DNA of 64,000 nt from the NCBI GenBank assembly GCA_016872155.1, contig VHBB01000007.1:1-64000 (forward strand), read 5' to 3'. Positions 46,698 to 56,900 of this stretch are shown piece by piece. The notes below the pieces were generated by a model. The model saw nothing but the letters and a program-made list of their open reading frames with translations. It was not told the origin of the DNA and made no database searches. Made by a program: the position numbers and the translations under genes. Position 1 is the first letter of the stretch. Each line of letters begins with the position of its first letter. Source of the DNA: Sphingomonadales bacterium. GTDB lineage: Bacteria > Bacteroidota > Bacteroidia > Chitinophagales > Chitinophagaceae.

Positions 46698-48014
46698 TTA
46701 GCGCAGCAGCGATCCCTTAATGCGCAACAACTCGGTCTCGGCGCGTTTGGTCAAAAAGCGGGCTTGTATAAGGCGGGTGTACGCATCTTGCAGACTTTTC
46801 TGCGCTTCTTTAAGTTGAATTAAGGTAGTGGCATTCAATCGATACACATCGAGCACGATCGCGACATTTTCTTTGGCCAACACAATATTCTCCTCTTCTA
46901 GGCTAAGGGCCTTTTGCTGCGCTTCGTATTCGTTGTAGGCCTGTACTAATTGTAAATTCAATTGCGCTTGTTGCTGTTCATAGACCAGTTGACGATTTTG
47001 CAGGGTAAGTTGTGCCGATCGAATGTTCCGCTGCGCGGTAAATTGATTGAACAGCGGAATAGCGGTGCTAAAACCAATGTTCAGTCCGCTGTTGCGGCTA
47101 AACAAGGGCTGAAAGGGATTGACCACGGCAATATTGTCGAGACGATTAAAATTGTAATTCGAGGTCAGGTTCAACTGGGGCCAGCGCTCGGCCTTGGCCT
47201 CTCGAACTTGCAAGCGGGCAATATCGACCTGTTTGTTAGTCATGAGCAGAACAGGGTTTGTGGTAGCGATGCCTTGCTGAATATCTTGCAACAAGACGCG
47301 ATCGGAAAAGGGGATCGAATCGGAGACCTCGTAGCGACGGCCCGATGCTACACCCATTAGCATATTGAGCTGTTCTTTTAGCAGCACGATACTGTTTTGC
47401 TGTTGCAGCTGTGCCGCTTTGGTGGCATTCAGATCGACCTTGCTTTGCAGTACATCGGGTTTAGTGCCCGACCCTATACTTAATTTATACTCGGCCAGCT
47501 TTACACGCTCGGTATTGATGGCCAACTGTTCTTCGAGGGCACGCAGCTGCTGTTTTTGTTGTACGATGGCATAATATCCGGTAATGACCTGCCCAATGGT
47601 ATTGATGATATTGTTTTTTATGGACAGCGTACCTGCCTCGAGCAGGGCCGTTAGGCGGTCGCGCGTTGCATAGAGCCGTCCACCATTAAAAAGGGTCCAG
47701 TTTAGGGCTACGCCGGCATTTAGGTTTTCGGAGCGAATGCCCTTACGCTGCCGAACGGCTCCATCCGTAAATTTTTGGTACTGGTCGTTATTGTTGAGTA
47801 CAAGACCCGAATTGATGGAAAGTCGAGGTAACAGCGCTGCATTTCTATATTGAAAGTCGAGAGCCGCAGCGGCCGAATCGTTTTTGGCCAGTCTGATCTC
47901 GAAATTCTTTTCGAGCGCAGTGGCAATCGCTTCTTCTACGGTCAGCAGCGGTTGACCAACGGCAGCTTTGCAAAAACTAAATGCGATCGCAATATAAAGT
48001 AAGGGTCTCTTCAT
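46698..48014 (-). CDS. TolC family outer-membrane efflux protein
   Basis: Signal peptide, LTVEEAIATALEKNFEIRLAKN, long coiled-coil OEP repeats. Confidence 0.93.
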   Translation of the reverse strand: MKRPLLYIAIAFSFCKAAVGQPLLTVEEAIATALEKNFEIRLAKNDSAAAALDFQYRNAALLPRLSINSGLVLNNNDQYQKFTDGAVRQRKGIRSENLNAGVALNWTLFNGGRLYATRDRLTALLEAGTLSIKNNIINTIGQVITGYYAIVQQKQQLRALEEQLAINTERVKLAEYKLSIGSGTKPDVLQSKVDLNATKAAQLQQQNSIVLLKEQLNMLMGVASGRRYEVSDSIPFSDRVLLQDIQQGIATTNPVLLMTNKQVDIARLQVREAKAERWPQLNLTSNYNFNRLDNIAVVNPFQPLFSRNSGLNIGFSTAIPLFNQFTAQRNIRSAQLTLQNRQLVYEQQQAQLNLQLVQAYNEYEAQQKALSLEEENIVLAKENVAIVLDVYRLNATTLIQLKEAQKSLQDAYTRLIQARFLTKRAETELLRIKGSLLR

Positions 48015-48022
48015 GCTAAGAA

Positions 48023-51000
48023 TTAGGCGCCAATAAATTTATCGATCTCTTTTTCTTTTCTTTTTTGGGACAAGTAAGAATACATAGCCGGAATAACAAA
48101 GAGGGTCAGTAATAGCGAAAAGCAGATGCCTCCCACGATCACCACACCCAGTGGAATACGGCTGGTCGCGGCGGCACCCAGCGAAAGTGCTAGGGGCAGG
48201 GCGCCCAGTGCCATGGCCAAGCTGGTCATAAGAATGGGGCGAAGACGTTGCGTGGCCGCCAGTACCACAGCCTCTGCTTTATCCATTCCCTTATCGCGGA
48301 TCTGGTTGGCGAACTCAACGATCAAAATTCCATTCTTGGTTACCAGTCCGATCAACATGATCATTCCGATCTGAGAGAATATATTGAGCGTATGCCCAAA
48401 GGCCCACAGCGACAATACGGCTCCTGCAATAGCCAGCGGAACCGTAAACATAATGATGAGCGGATCTACAAAACTTTCAAATTGCGCAGCCAGCACCAAG
48501 AAGATCAGCACCAATGCCAGCAAAAAGGCAAAAGAAGTATTACTGGCGCTCTCTTTAAAATCTCTGGACGATCCACTTAACGAAGTGGTAAACGTATCAT
48601 CTAAAACAGTGGCAGCGATTCGCTCCATCTCTTCGATACCGTCTCCGATGGTATAGCCGGGCTGAAGGCTGGCAGAGATCGTAGCCGATTTGTAGCGATT
48701 AAAGTGATAGATGGTAGGGGGGCTATTTGTCTCTTCGAGGGTAATAAGATTATCGAGCGAGATCAATTCTCCTTTGTTGTTTCGAACAAAAAGTTGCCGC
48801 AGGTCGCCCGGATCGTCACGATCGCTACGGGCTACTTGTCCCATTACGTTATACTGTTTTCCATCTTTGGTAAAGTACCTCATTCGTCGATTGCTAAAGG
48901 CCAATTGCAAGGTTTGCGATACATCGGTAACGCTTACTCCCAGCGCGGCCGCTTTTAGTCGATCGATCGCTACTTTTATTTCGGGGCGGTTAAATTTTAG
49001 ATCGGTATCGGGGTTTTGAAGAATCTTACTGTTGCGGGCCTCTTCGAGCATCTTGGGTAAGGCCTTGGTAAGCTTGTCGAAATTGTTGTGCTGTACCACA
49101 AACGAAACGGGTTGACCGCCTCTTCTGTTTACAGAGATGGTCTGGTCTTCGATCACAAAGCCTCGACCTTCGTTGTAGCGAGAGAGATTTCGGTTGATCA
49201 GTTTGGCGAGATCGCCCTGCGAACGTTCTCGCAACGAAGGATCACTAAGCGTTACGCGCACAAACCCCGTATTGGCATTTCCAGATCCGGTAAATCCGGG
49301 CGAGGTAATGCTGAACAACATGGTTCGTTCCGGCACGGAATCGAGTACTAGTTGCGTGACCCGGTTTACATAATTGTCCATGGCGTCGAAGGAGGTACCC
49401 TCGGGGGCGGTCAGTTGTACCCTAAACTGACTTCGATCTTCCATAGGGGCGATCTCGGATTGTAGTTGACTTCCGACAAAGTAGATAGCTGCCAGACAAA
49501 GCCCGATAATGACCAGCCCGATTACCCGGATCTTCATAAATTTTTGTAGCTGTCGCTGGTAAGCGTTTTCCATCCAGCGAAAGAAAGGCTCGGTAAATCG
49601 ATAGAACCAGCCATGTTTGCTTGGGTCTTTCTTTGTAAGCTTTACATTGAGCACTGGCGTGAGGGTCAATGATACAAAGGCAGAGATCAGTACGGCACCC
49701 GATACCACAATGCCGAACTCACGGAACAATCTTCCGACGAATCCCTCTAAAAAGATAATCGGTAAAAAGACAATGGCCAGGGTAATGGAGGTGGCAATGA
49801 CCGCAAAATAAATTTCTCTTGATCCCTCAACAGCAGCCTGCCACTTGTTCATTCCTTTCTCGATTCGTTTGTAGATATTTTCGTTTACCACAATACCGTC
49901 ATCTACGACCAAACCCGTTGCCAAGACAATAGCCAGCAGTGAGAGTAAATTGATGGTAAAACCCATCAGATACATAATAAAGAATGCGCCGATCAAGGAG
50001 ACCGGAATATCGATAAGTGGGCGCAGGGCAATGATCCAATCCCTAAAGAAAGCATAGATGATCATCACCACCAGCAAGAAGGCGATCATGAGCGTCTCTT
50101 GCACCTCCAAGATCGATTTTTTAATAAAACGGGTCTGGTCCAGACCAATATTGAGCGTTATGTCGCTGGGCACATCTTTTTTGATCTGTTCGAGTCGCTT
50201 GTAAAATTCATTCGATATCGAAACATAGTTCGAGCCGGGTAGGGGGATAATGGCCAATGCGATCATAGGGGTGCCATTGCCGCGCATTAGGGTCTCTTCG
50301 TTCTCGGGGCCCAATACCGCTTCGCCCACATCGCTGAGTTTTACATCGGCTCCGTTTACATTTTTGATAATAAGATTATTGAAATCCTCTTCGGTGTTCA
50401 TGCGCCCAAAGGTTCTCACCGACAGCTCGATCGAAGAGCCCGCGATCTTTCCCGAAGGCAGTTCGCTGTTCTCTCTATTTAGGGCTGCTTGTACATCGCC
50501 CACTGTAATACCCAGCGCATTGAGTCGGGCCGGCTCTAGCCATAGACGCATGGCATAGCGCTTCTCTCCCCAGATCTGCACGGCACTCACACCCGGAATG
50601 GTTTGCAACCGTTCGACCAACACATTGGTGGCATACTCTGTAATGGCCAGTTGATCGCGGTTAGGACTTTGTACCGTCATGGAGATGATCGGATCAGAAC
50701 TGGCATCGGCTTTTGATACCACCGGAGGCGAATCCAGATCGGATGGAAGCGAGCGAACCGTTTGTGATACTTTGTCGCGTACATCGTTGGCAGCGGCCTC
50801 CAGATCTACGCTCAATTCAAATTCTACATTGATGTTGCTGGTGCCGTTACTACTCTAAGAAGTAATATTTTTTATGCCGGCTATTCCATTGATCGCTTTT
50901 TCGAGTGGCTCCGTGATCTGTGTCTCTATAATATCTGGATTGGCACCAGGGTAGGAGGTTCTGACACTAATGTTCGGTGGATCGATGGCAGGGTAATCGC

Positions 51001-51103
51001 GTACGCCCAGAAACTTAAATCCGATAACGCCAAAAAGCACAATGATCAGATTCATGACCACGGCCAAAATGGGCCTGCGTAAACTTAGCTCAGCCAGGTT
51101 CAT
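48023..51103 (-). pseudogene. Efflux RND transporter permease (AcrB/MexB-like), interrupted by in-frame TAG at 50855-50857
   Basis: ORFs 50855-51103 and 48023-50815 lie in the same frame: ...EKAINGIAGIKNITS-TAG-SSNGTSNINVEFELSVDLEAAANDVRDKVS.... The large ORF has no ATG and would need a TTG at 50815. Confidence 0.85.
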
Positions 51104-52164
51104 GGTAGGGGATTCAAGATTTTACCAATGGTGATCGGGGCATCGGGTCGCACACTGAGGAGTCCGGTCGTTACCACGGTATCGCCGGCGCTAAGCCCGT
51201 CTGTTATCTGTACGCGGTCGGCGGTTCTAGATCCGGTCTTTATATCGGTAAACACGGCGACACCCCCTTTATAAAGAATAACTTTTTTTCCACGGGCCTG
51301 TGGTAAGATGGCTTGGGTGGGAATCAACATAGCATTAGGATCGGGATCGAACCCAATGCTGACCTTAGCAAAGCTTCCGGGTAGCAGTGCCGAACTCTTA
51401 CTGGCAACGAGGGCGCGCACTTGCAGGCTTCTGCTGTTCTCGGTTACTTTCGACTCGGTGGCCACTACCCGAGCGGTGAGTGAATCGCTGCTTCCTTCGA
51501 AACGAAAATAAACGGACTGTCCATTGCGAATCTTGCTGATGTATTTTTCGGGTATCGAAAAGTCGAGTTTTAATTGATCGGTCTGGTTAATCACGGCAAT
51601 TACAGAGGCAGAATTTACATAGGCGCCATTGCTAATATTGCGAAGCCCCAGTTTGCCACTAAAAGGAGCCCTGATCTCGGTCTTTTCTATGCTGGTCTTA
51701 ATTATCCCAATGTCGGCTTTGAGGCTGTTGACCTGTAGCAGGCTAATGTCATAGTCTTGTTGGCTAATACCCTGGATCTTTAACAGCTGTGCTTGTCTTT
51801 TCTCTGTCTGTTGAGCCAGTTGTAATTGTATTTCGAGTTTGTTGAGTTGGGCGACTAGGTCGGCATCATTCAGTTTGGCCAGCAGACTTCCTTTTTCTAT
51901 AAATCTTCCTTCTTCAATTGGTAGTTTTACAATTCGTCCGGCCACCTCGGGATGGATCTCTACCGATTCACTGGCTACGATGGTGCCGGGTACTTCGATG
52001 TTCTCGGCATAGGAAGACGTTCGTACAACGAACAGGTCTACTTTGAGGGGCTTATTTTTTTCGCCCCCTCCCATGGAATTAGGAGATTTTTTAGAAGACT
52101 CGCCACAACCCGCGGCAACAAGAAGGGGCAGCGAAAAGGCCCAAAGCAGATTAAATTTTCTCAT
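51100..52164 (-). CDS. Efflux RND transporter periplasmic adaptor subunit
   Basis: Lipoprotein signal LLVAAGC, VPGTIVASESVEIHPEVAGRIVKLPIEEGRFIEKGSLLAKLND, IRAPFSGKLGLRNISNGAYV. Confidence 0.95.
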   Translation of the reverse strand: MRKFNLLWAFSLPLLVAAGCGESSKKSPNSMGGGEKNKPLKVDLFVVRTSSYAENIEVPGTIVASESVEIHPEVAGRIVKLPIEEGRFIEKGSLLAKLNDADLVAQLNKLEIQLQLAQQTEKRQAQLLKIQGISQQDYDISLLQVNSLKADIGIIKTSIEKTEIRAPFSGKLGLRNISNGAYVNSASVIAVINQTDQLKLDFSIPEKYISKIRNGQSVYFRFEGSSDSLTARVVATESKVTENSRSLQVRALVASKSSALLPGSFAKVSIGFDPDPNAMLIPTQAILPQARGKKVILYKGGVAVFTDIKTGSRTADRVQITDGLSAGDTVVTTGLLSVRPDAPITIGKILNPLP

Positions 52165-52236
52165 GGAAGCAAATTGGCTATTAAAGATAGCGTTGTTGCG
52201 CCAAGCGGCACAACGCATTTGACGATAAAATCCTGA

Positions 52237-53367
52237 TTATCTTTCGCTAGAGCCGCTAACCGCTACCTTACTTTTGAGCCCCAGGGCTTGCTGCTGCAGG
52301 GTATTAACATCGCCTCCCAGCAGGGTAATATGCCCCATCTTTCGCCCGGGCTTAGCGACCTTTTTTTCATAGCAGTGCCAAAAGAGACCCGGTATAGAGG
52401 CGAGCTCGTTTATGCCATGGTAGTGAGCAGGTCCGGAAGTTCCGGTTCCCACCACGTTGATCATAACAGAAGGGCTACGCAGGCGCGTATCGCCCAAGGA
52501 AAGCGAAAGCAGGATACGCCAGAGCATATCGAACTGCGACGACTCGATGGCCTCGATGGTATGGTGTCCGCTATTGTGCACACGCGGTGCCGTTTCGTTG
52601 ACTAAAATTTGGTCTTGAGTATCCAAGAAAAGCTCTACGGCAAAAAGCCCCGGAGACCGAAATCCCTCTACTACTTGCAGCGCGATCGCTGTAGCCTGGC
52701 TGGCGATCAACGGATCCACTTGTGCCGGACAAAGCTGCGTATCGAGTAAGTTAAGAGTGGGATCGAAACACATCTCTACCAGGGGGTAGATCGCCGTCTC
52801 GTTTTTTTCGTTGATGGCTATCATTACGGCCAGCTCTTTTTTAATCGGGACTCTTTTTTCTAACACAGCGGGTGCTTCAAAACCTCTGCTCAGATCGTTG
52901 GCATTTGTTAAGAGTTGAACGCCTTTGCCGTCATAGCCTCCTTCGCCGATCTTATGCACCGCAGGTAAAAAAGAAAGTTGATCGATGAGCTCTTGGCGCG
53001 AATGAGTGATCACAAAGTCGGCGGTAGGAATTTGATGCTCGCGATAATATTGCTTTTGCGAGATCTTGTTTTTTATAAGACGTAGCACCCGAGGTTCAGG
53101 AACTACCACTACGCCTTCACTCGCCAGTTTTTCGAGCGCCTCGATATTGACCTGCTCGATCTCTATGGTTATTTTGTCGAGCGATTTTCCGAACGCATAC
53201 ACGTCTTCGAAATTGCGGATATCGCCGGTTGTAAAATGATCGCAAAGCGAAGCGGCCGGACATTCCGGATCGTTCTCGAGTACATGTGTCTCAACAGGAT
53301 AGGGGGCGGCTGCCTCTAAGAGCATTTTGCCCAGTTGTCCTCCTCCTAAGATGCCCACTTTTAACAT
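52237..53367 (-). CDS. purK: 5-(carboxyamino)imidazole ribonucleotide synthase
   Basis: VGILGGGQLGKMLLEAA, ATP-grasp KIGEGGYDGKGVQ, NETAPRVHNSGHHTIEA. Confidence 0.97.
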   Translation of the reverse strand: MLKVGILGGGQLGKMLLEAAAPYPVETHVLENDPECPAASLCDHFTTGDIRNFEDVYAFGKSLDKITIEIEQVNIEALEKLASEGVVVVPEPRVLRLIKNKISQKQYYREHQIPTADFVITHSRQELIDQLSFLPAVHKIGEGGYDGKGVQLLTNANDLSRGFEAPAVLEKRVPIKKELAVMIAINEKNETAIYPLVEMCFDPTLNLLDTQLCPAQVDPLIASQATAIALQVVEGFRSPGLFAVELFLDTQDQILVNETAPRVHNSGHHTIEAIESSQFDMLWRILLSLSLGDTRLRSPSVMINVVGTGTSGPAHYHGINELASIPGLFWHCYEKKVAKPGRKMGHITLLGGDVNTLQQQALGLKSKVAVSGSSER

Positions 53368-53435
53368 GGCGCAAAGATAGCTTCTAGGCCAACTACCCTA
53401 CGGGCCAAAGCCTCTATTTTCTTTATTTTTGCAAT

Positions 53436-54575
53436 ATGAATACTACTTCGCTTGCCCCGCAAACGACCGATCAACCTACGACGGCCGATTTTCTTCCACT
53501 CGAAGGAACCGATTATGTAGAATTCTATGTTGGCAATGCCAAACAAGCGGCCCATTATTATATGAGCGCATTTGGCTTTCAGGCGTTGGCCTATGCTGGT
53601 CCAGAGACCGGGGTCAAAGACCGAGCCAGTTACGCCATTCGCCAGCACAAGCTCACCTTTGTTCTAACGACCGCACTTCGCCCCGATCATCCCATTGCCG
53701 ATCATGTGCACCGTCATGGCGATGGGGTCAAATGTCTCTCTCTTCGAGTGCCTGATGCTACCAGTGCCTGGAAAGAGACGACCCGTCGGGGTGCCCAAAG
53801 TTATATGGAGCCGGTGACCCTTACGGATGCTCAGGGCGAGCTGGTAATGAGCGGCATTCATACCTATGGCGACACCGTACATCTTTTTATTGAGAGAAGA
53901 AATTATCAAGGTGTTTTTATGCCTGGTTACAGGGCTTGGTCTAATCCACTGTTTGCGCCCGCCGATTGCGGACTGCTCTACGTAGACCATTGTGTGGGTA
54001 ACGTCGGCTGGAATCAGATGAATCGCTGGGTACAATTTTATGAGGATGTAATGGGATTCAAGAATATTTTGTCTTTTGACGACGAGGATATCTCTACGGA
54101 GTACTCTGCGCTCATGAGCAAAGTGATGAGTAGCGGTAACGGCTTTGTTAAGTTTCCGATCAACGAACCTGCAGAAGGCAAGCGAAAGAGCCAGGTAGAG
54201 GAATACCTGGAGTATTATAACGGCGAAGGATGTCAGCACGTGGCTTTGGCCACGCACGACATCGTAAAAACGGTTCGAGAACTTATGAGTCGTGGTGTGG
54301 AGTTCTTGAAAGTACCCAGCACATACTATGACGATCTGCTTGATCGTGTAGGCACTATCGACGAAGACCTGGATCCGCTGCGCGAGTTGGGTATTTTGGT
54401 TGACCGTGACAATGAAGGCTATTTGTTGCAGCTTTTTTCAAAACCCGTAGAGGATCGACCCACCTTATTTTTTGAGATCATTCAGCGAAAAGGGGCCAAG
54501 AGTTTTGGAAAAGGAAATTTTAAGGCGTTGTTCGAGGCCATTGAGCGCGAGCAAGAGGCCCGGGGAAATATCTGA
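53436..54575 (+). CDS. hppD: 4-hydroxyphenylpyruvate dioxygenase
   Basis: GTDYVEFYVGNAKQAAHYYMSAFGFQ, YVDHCVGNVGWNQMNRWVQFYEDVMGF, GCQHVALATHDI, C-terminal FFEIIQRKGAKSFGKGNFKALFEAIE. Confidence 0.97.
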   Translation: MNTTSLAPQTTDQPTTADFLPLEGTDYVEFYVGNAKQAAHYYMSAFGFQALAYAGPETGVKDRASYAIRQHKLTFVLTTALRPDHPIADHVHRHGDGVKCLSLRVPDATSAWKETTRRGAQSYMEPVTLTDAQGELVMSGIHTYGDTVHLFIERRNYQGVFMPGYRAWSNPLFAPADCGLLYVDHCVGNVGWNQMNRWVQFYEDVMGFKNILSFDDEDISTEYSALMSKVMSSGNGFVKFPINEPAEGKRKSQVEEYLEYYNGEGCQHVALATHDIVKTVRELMSRGVEFLKVPSTYYDDLLDRVGTIDEDLDPLRELGILVDRDNEGYLLQLFSKPVEDRPTLFFEIIQRKGAKSFGKGNFKALFEAIEREQEARGNI

Positions 54576-54622
54576 TCGGGTGCGTACCTTCACCTTCATT
54601 GCTGTTTAGTTTAATCACTTCT

Positions 54623-55885
54623 ATGACCTTACCTTTCTTACCCTTGTTTCGCAATTGTGTTGGGTTGTTGATAGGGATGGGTCTGTTCGTTTTTTTGGGG
54701 GGTCTTGCGCAGGCGCAACCCTCGTATGGTCTTTCTAGAGGAGGATCTACCTATTCTTCTTTTATCGATTATCAGCGCAGCTTTACACGTCCGCTAGAGG
54801 CCATGACCCGAAAGGTCGATACGCTCAAAAAGCAGTTCGCGGCCAAGAGATTAAACTGGCCGGCCAATTATATCTATATCCGCTCTTTCAAGTACGATAG
54901 TCAGCTCGAGGTATGGGTCAAACAAAAGCCCGCCGATTCGTTTCGTCTGTTCAAGATCTATCCGGTGTGTGCGTTGGCGGGTTCACTGGGCCCCAAACGC
55001 ATGCAAGGCGATTTCCAAGTTCCCGAGGGGTTTTATTATATCAATGAGTTTAATCCCAACAGTAATTATTATTTGTCCCTTGGACTCAATTATCCCAATG
55101 CCAGCGATCGGATCTTAAGTGACTCTCTAAAGCCCGGAGGTGAGATCTACATTCATGGTAGTTGTGTTACGGTGGGCTGTATTCCCATTACCGATCAGCA
55201 GATCGACGAGTTGTATGTGCTGGCAGCCTACGCTCGTGACCAGGGGCAGCATTACATTCCTGTACATATTTTTCCTTGTCGCTACGACGTTCCAAAAAGT
55301 GTAGCGTATTTGAATGAACTTACAAAAGACGATGCCGCGCTCAAGGATTTTTCGGATCAGCTCAAAGAGGCCTACACCTATTTTGAAAAGAATCATAGGT
55401 TACCTATTGTTATAATCACCGACGACGGACGCTATCATGTTAATGGAGCAACAGCTACTACGATCTATAAAAGTGGCGCCGCGGCTACGGTGCCTGCCTT
55501 AGCGCAAAAGGGGCCGGTTGATACAAAGGTGACCCCGCCTCGCAAGACTCGTCAGTTGGGTGTCGTGTCCGACTATGTAGACCAGTGGCCTCGCTATCCG
55601 GGAGGAACGGATGCTTTTGCACAATTTCTAGACGAGGCATCTTCGGCCGTAGCGAGCTATTTACCGGCCGGTGTAAAAAGGGCGTTTATTCAAGTAGAGT
55701 TTGTCGTTGATAAAGATGGCGCTGCGGTCAATATGGCTATTGTACGGGGGCTACCGGGGTCTGACCCGCTTCATCAAAAACTTATCGAGCAATTAGAGCG
55801 TATGCCAAGTTGGTCGCCGGCGCTGCTGAATCGAAGACCGGTTGCCAAGAAAATGTTGCAAACCCTAACCATCGACTCAAAATAA
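54623..55885 (+). CDS. L,D-transpeptidase (YkuD/YafK-like) with C-terminal TonB_C-like domain
   Basis: Catalytic HGSCVTVGCIPI; C-terminal RYPGGTDAFAQFL...IQVEFVVDKDGAAVNMAIVRGLPGSDPLHQKLIEQLERMPSWSPALLNRRPVAKKM resembles the TonB C-terminal domain. Confidence 0.85.
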   Translation: MTLPFLPLFRNCVGLLIGMGLFVFLGGLAQAQPSYGLSRGGSTYSSFIDYQRSFTRPLEAMTRKVDTLKKQFAAKRLNWPANYIYIRSFKYDSQLEVWVKQKPADSFRLFKIYPVCALAGSLGPKRMQGDFQVPEGFYYINEFNPNSNYYLSLGLNYPNASDRILSDSLKPGGEIYIHGSCVTVGCIPITDQQIDELYVLAAYARDQGQHYIPVHIFPCRYDVPKSVAYLNELTKDDAALKDFSDQLKEAYTYFEKNHRLPIVIITDDGRYHVNGATATTIYKSGAAATVPALAQKGPVDTKVTPPRKTRQLGVVSDYVDQWPRYPGGTDAFAQFLDEASSAVASYLPAGVKRAFIQVEFVVDKDGAAVNMAIVRGLPGSDPLHQKLIEQLERMPSWSPALLNRRPVAKKMLQTLTIDSK

Positions 55886-55891
55886 TACAAC

Positions 55892-56899
55892 ATGTCAATT
55901 AATCGTAAGGTCCAGACGTTAGATGAGTTTACCATACAGCAGCTACGCGATTTTCCGCAAGCCACCGGTGAGCTATCCAATCTGTTGCGTAATATCGGTC
56001 TGGCGGCTAAAAGAGTAAATGTAGAGGTCAACAAGGCCGGTTTGGTCGATATTTTGGGTGATGCCGGTACGGTAAATGTGCAAGGAGAGAAAGTAAAAAA
56101 GTTAGATGTATTCGCCAACGATCAATTTATAAAGGTTCTACAACATGGCATTAGCTGTGCCGGTATTGCCAGCGAAGAACTCGACGACTTTGTGGCTTTC
56201 GATGACGAAAAAAGTATCCATTCAAAATACGTTTGCTTGTTCGATCCCCTCGATGGGAGTGGCAACATCGATGTCAATGTATCGATTGGTACCATCTTTG
56301 GAGTGTATCGCAGGGTAACGCCTGTGGGGACTGTCGTTACACAAGAAGATTTTCTACAACCCGGCAGTAGCCAGGTGGCTGCGGGTTACGTGGTGTATGG
56401 GTCATCGACCATGCTGGTCTATGCCACGCGCAGAGGGGTCAATGGCTTTACGCTAGATCCCTCGATCGGGGAGTGGACCCTTAGTCATCCCGATATCCGT
56501 TGTCCCGAAAAAGGCAAGATCTACTCGGTTAACCATGGTAGCTTTTTTGAATTTGATAAGGGGGTACAGTCGTACATTACTGCTTGTCAACAAAAAAGTA
56601 AGGAGCAGGGTGGTCCACTACGACAGCGCTATGTGGGCAGCATGGTAGCCGATGTGCATCGCAACCTTATCAAAGGGGGTATTTTCATGTATCCCGGCAC
56701 CAGCAGTAAGCCCGGTGGTAAGCTGCGGTTGCTTTATGAGTGTAATCCTTTTGCTTTTATAATAGGAGTGGCCGGAGGAAAGGCCACCAACGGTAAGATC
56801 CGTACACTCGACATTGTCCCGTCTTCGTTGCACGAGCGATGTCCGTTCTTTGTAGGTAGTAAACAAATGATGGACGAATTAGAAACCCATATTCGCTAA
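55892..56899 (+). CDS. fbp: Class 1 fructose-bisphosphatase
   Basis: FDPLDGSGNIDVNVSIGTIFGVY; GKLRLLYECNPFAFI; TLDIVPSSLHERCPFFVGS. Confidence 0.97.
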   Translation: MSINRKVQTLDEFTIQQLRDFPQATGELSNLLRNIGLAAKRVNVEVNKAGLVDILGDAGTVNVQGEKVKKLDVFANDQFIKVLQHGISCAGIASEELDDFVAFDDEKSIHSKYVCLFDPLDGSGNIDVNVSIGTIFGVYRRVTPVGTVVTQEDFLQPGSSQVAAGYVVYGSSTMLVYATRRGVNGFTLDPSIGEWTLSHPDIRCPEKGKIYSVNHGSFFEFDKGVQSYITACQQKSKEQGGPLRQRYVGSMVADVHRNLIKGGIFMYPGTSSKPGGKLRLLYECNPFAFIIGVAGGKATNGKIRTLDIVPSSLHERCPFFVGSKQMMDELETHIR

Positions 56900-56900
56900 T

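Noticed and set aside
24789-50857. Genome-wide amber (TAG) recoding, suggested by two in-frame TAGs (24789-24791 and 50855-50857)
   Set aside because: tpiA, the PafA-like gene and rseP all end naturally at TAG in the right place for their families, so TAG works as a normal stop. The two cases are better explained as nonsense mutations or sequence errors.
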